Part shown: piece after piece, positions 60,921 to 64,000 of the stretch | Position numbering within the stretch: position 1 is the first letter of the stretch | Layout: each line of letters starts with the position of its first letter | The notes under the pieces: generated by a model | Databases searched by the model: none | Told to the model about the DNA's origin: nothing | The model's input: the letters and a program-made list of their open reading frames with translations, nothing else | Made by a program: the position numbers and the translations under genes | From: Pyrrhosoma nymphula | Lineage: Eukaryota > Arthropoda > Insecta > Odonata > Coenagrionidae | DNA length: 64,000 nucleotides | Direction: 5' to 3' | Assembly (NCBI GenBank): GCA_963573305.1 | Contig: OY754329.1 | Coordinates: forward strand, 43,172,417 to 43,236,416

Positions 60921-62500
60921 ATAAACCAACGTATATTAAGCTTTAGGAGGTATGCGAATAGATTAGGAAGAGAAGAGCTGGGAACCACACGTTACGATTA
61001 CACAGGAAAATACTAAAGCCATTAAAATACAGTCATTCATATTGAATAGATATTGTGCAGTTCTTATGCCAAGAACATAGGTAATAATAACGGAATTGTC
61101 ACGGTACCGCAATAATTTATCTGGATAAATGCAAAATAGATATAATTTTTAAAAAGTATTGCATAATTCATCAAAATGTATAAACTAAATGCGCCCGGTA
61201 ACCATGTTAGGTAGATCACTTCAGTAAAAAACAGGTTCCACTTTAGTTCGTCAAGAAGCTCTCATATTAGATCTACGAGTACTTGTGAGGTGGTTTAGAG
61301 ATACGAGTAAAATTATTATTAACGGCAGATTTACGGCTGCAATAGCAGTTAGAATGTTTATAATATACATTCTTACGTGCAGCGTCCAGTTTTGGGGAAA
61401 TATACGATTAAAGGGTATGCAAATCAAGAATAGTTGGGATTCGCCATGGACATAGAAGAGAATGACAATATTATTTTACTAGACATGCTGGAAATGGAGA
61501 GGCCGGACGGCAAGCTTGGCCATGATGTTAAACTCAAGAAGTCACGCACGGACCAGTAAATTCATGCCTCTCCCCAGACCCACCCGGTAAAGAAGGCATT
61601 CCTCATCAAATCATTGATTTATCGAGCATAAGCCATCTTGTATTGAGAATCACTCTCCAAGGAGTGGAAATATCTCATTTCCCTGCAGTAAGGTTTCTTA
61701 TGGCTACAGTATGATTGAGCCATGGGGAAAGGTATCTATTGAATAGATATACAACAACAAGACATGGCCCCAAAAAGGACTGACGTAGAAGAAAAGTGAC
61801 CAAAACCTGCAGCTTACGCCACGATATCATAAATGGCAGAGATATCAGGGAAGATTTCAAAGGTAATAGGAAAGTCTTATGTCACACTTTTCAAGTGTGT
61901 CCAGAAGACAGACGACACCCTTCCACAGGAAGAATCACATCTCACATAAAGCCACATCTCACATTTTTCTCGAAATAAAGGGTAGTTTGAAGGAAATGAT
62001 AAATCAGACAGGCCAGCAGAGCTTTCAAGCACCGCTTCCAAGGACACAAAAGGCCACTGGAAAACCAACACTTCCGCCTCTCCGCCGTGATGGACCATGC
62101 TTAATGCGGGCCGGGGCACGATATTATCTCTGAGGAAGTCATGGTGATCTCGAAGAAATGACGTTATCACCCAATAGAAAGTAATGAGAACATTGAAATA
62201 GCAAAATATCTAGGCATTTTCAAATGAGGAGATAAAACCAGCTCCACAACTCGTGGAAACGATTAATCCACGAACGAACCAATCGGAGATAATGAGCAGC
62301 CTAAGACGCCCTATGTCAATATAGTAAATGCATCAACGATAGTAAAATATCGACATCGTCACTTTGGAACCGACTTGTCTCTCGATCTCGAAGACACCAC
62401 CTAATGCACTGATGAAACTGTTGAAGACATTCGGCGAAAACCCCGAGAATACTGTCTGAACTGTACCGCTATCGCAGAAGTAGTGGACGCACACGCAGAA
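60921..62500. other. Non-coding stretch, possible old repeat at 61.4-62.4 kb
   Basis: Bases 61480-62400 are slightly richer in GC than the flanks, and overlapping frames of 60-97 codons occur on both strands. The texture is that of a decayed mobile element, but I could not match any protein block or find a second copy. Confidence 0.3.
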
Positions 62501-63330
62501 CATTAAATCACGAAGGGAGTATGTGAAGTGGAAGGGGTAGCAATAAGGAAGTGGAGGGGGTAAGGTGGAGGTGATAAAGTGTTAATTTCTCCAAGTATCA
62601 TTTTTCATTAAATTAAAATATTAGGCGCATAGTGCCTTAGTTCGAAAGTAAAACAAGTCGCACAGCTACCGCTCATTGTGATCGGTTTTTAGGGTATTGA
62701 CCATTCCAGTCCCAGAATCTCCACTGCGCATCTGCCTCGAGCATTTGCAAGAGCTACTTATTACATAAGTTTATCATATTTTGAGAATTATCGTGAAAAT
62801 TGCTTCAACCGGCATTTTAACTATTTAAATTCGGAGAATTTGATTTAAAAATAAAGGTTTATGCGGCAGGACATTGATTCACGTCCCACAGCCGTGTACA
62901 TTTAACCCTTAGGATTTGTGCGTCGTCATATTGAAAATGGCTTTTAATAGCTAGAGTGTTTTAAGGGATTTAGATTAAAATGTTACCAATTTTTCTCAAT
63001 CTCCGTTGCGGTGAAACATTGATAGAGATATTGTGGCTAAAATGTAGAATAGCTAAGAAAGATATGAAGATGTGTACTGTAACATTTCCATTATAATAGA
63101 CACCATGAACAAAAGGGTTTTTGTGATTAATCGTCAACTCACTTCCAATGGCCAAGTGAGGGTGAAACTTAACCGCCATGAGAATAAAAATATTCCAGGA
63201 GTCTGCTAGTTATTCCACCATGAGAACGAAAATTCCAATCCAGATGCAAGTGCGGTGGATGATTGTCCAAAAAACAGGTACCCGTAAAACAATGATCTAT
63301 TCGTAAATGCCTAGGTCAAAAAGAATTAAA
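62501..63330. other. AT-rich non-coding stretch
   Basis: A purine-rich patch with two near-repeats of GGAAGTGGAGGGGG-like words lies at 62515-62580. Nothing else recognised. Confidence 0.45.
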
Positions 63331-64000
63331 TCCGTTTATTTTCAAATGTAAGAGAGCGCCTGCAAACACAGTGTGTGGCAAACAGGGAGGAAAAGCATGT
63401 TGAGACGCATTTGACGCAGAGTGGAACTGAGAATGGAGTAATTTGCCGTAACGCCGGGACGAACGCAAGGATAAGTGCCGGAGAAAAACGTCCTGTGTAC
63501 GGAGGCCGGATTATGGGAGGATGCGGTCCATGGAACAAAGAGAAGAAAAAACGAGAGAGAAAGGGTCATCAGGGTTTGAGTCCGAGAGGGAGGGGGGAAG
63601 AGACAAGTGCGGTCACCGGACAAGGGTAAAGAAGGACATGTTTTTAAGGACGGTGATAGGGGGTAGGTAGGTATAGGTAGCGAATAGAGGGAGGGTTAGC
63701 GGTAAGGGTTTAAGAAACCTGCAGTGATTATTCAATGCGTGCGTCCCTGGGTAGGGTAAAGGGGACTATGATGCGGGTTGGGACGAAAAAAGGGTTGCCG
63801 GTCCCTGGCGGGGAAGGGAAGCCCGTAATGGCAGGGGGTGCAAGGGAGTGTGTGGGCGTTGAAGAAAAGATCTGCCGCAGGGAGGAGGGTGCAAGAGAAG
63901 AAGGATGTTGGGGATTGGTTGGGAAGGGATGAAAGGGGAAGAAATGTGGAGAGGTGAGTGAAAGAAGGGGGAGAAGAGGGGATTCCGAGGTTTGAATAAA
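63331..64000. other. GC-rich, strongly purine-biased island at the window edge
   Basis: The plus strand is G/A-rich from about 63530 to the end, and frames on both strands (65-93 codons) show no domain. The island continues beyond the window, so an incomplete gene or promoter cannot be excluded. Confidence 0.4.

Noticed and set aside
62903..62930. TTAACCCTTAGG, resembling a piggyBac terminus at a TTAA site
   Set aside because: No matching inverted end or second TTAA boundary was found nearby.
1..64000. CRISPR array, operon, phage or bacterial defence system
   Set aside because: No regularly spaced repeats, no co-directional long genes and no ribosome-binding-site pattern occur anywhere. The repeats are of eukaryotic type.

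Overview
This window reads as nuclear DNA from a multicellular animal, most likely an arthropod. Three things suggest this: an AT-rich background broken by small GC-richer islands, a dense mix of decayed eukaryotic transposable elements, and no operon-like gene packing. The species cannot be named from the sequence. I found no protein-coding gene I would defend. Every open frame is short (231 codons at most), most overlap open frames on other strands or in low-complexity islands, and none shows a recognisable host-gene domain. The window is best treated as intergenic or deep-intron sequence.

The content that can be supported is repeats. (1) A tRNA-headed SINE family has copies at about 24603-24866 (-) and 41550-41850 (+), a shortened copy at 16690-16808 (-), tail fragments at 1-212 (+) and possibly one at 2070-2110 (-). 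(2) A second tRNA-derived SINE is present as an inverted pair at 20620-21022, each copy preceded by the same 62-bp direct repeat. (3) A 634-bp non-autonomous PIF/Harbinger-like element lies at 22456-23089, with TTA target duplications and ~44-bp inverted termini. (4) A 262-bp MITE-like element with perfect 33-bp inverted ends lies at 27448-27709. (5) A Helitron-like element ends at 31936 with a terminal hairpin and CTAG. (6) Two decayed non-LTR reverse-transcriptase tails lie at about 43447 and 49198. (7) Perfect or near-perfect hairpins lie at 9010-9070 and 54167-54219.

The most unusual pattern is a set of fold-back loci at 18.3-18.7, 42.4-42.6 and 59.5-59.7 kb. Their arms, or the DNA just inside an arm, carry a CTGAAGA-like box, a short hairpin and GAAAC (GAATC at 59.6 kb). 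That is the conserved core order of a hammerhead ribozyme. Paired inverted terminal repeats with hammerheads are known from Penelope-like retroelements, so these may be their remnants or related small ribozyme-bearing retroelements. Single core-like motifs also occur at 35.2 and 49.75 kb. Folding outside the core was not demonstrated.

GC-richer islands with purine/pyrimidine strand asymmetry recur about every 3-6 kb (near 3.4-4.5, 7.0, 9.4-10.0, 12.3-13.2, 19.0-19.7, 22.2-23.4, 32.3-32.9, 35.8-36.1, 37.7-38.7, 39.8-40.3, 52.1-52.6, 53.5-53.9, 55.2-55.7, 56.9-57.2, 58.4-59.3, 60.2-60.9 and 63.3-64.0 kb). They are candidates for regulatory sequence, but nothing here proves it. The DNA between them is AT-rich and mostly featureless.
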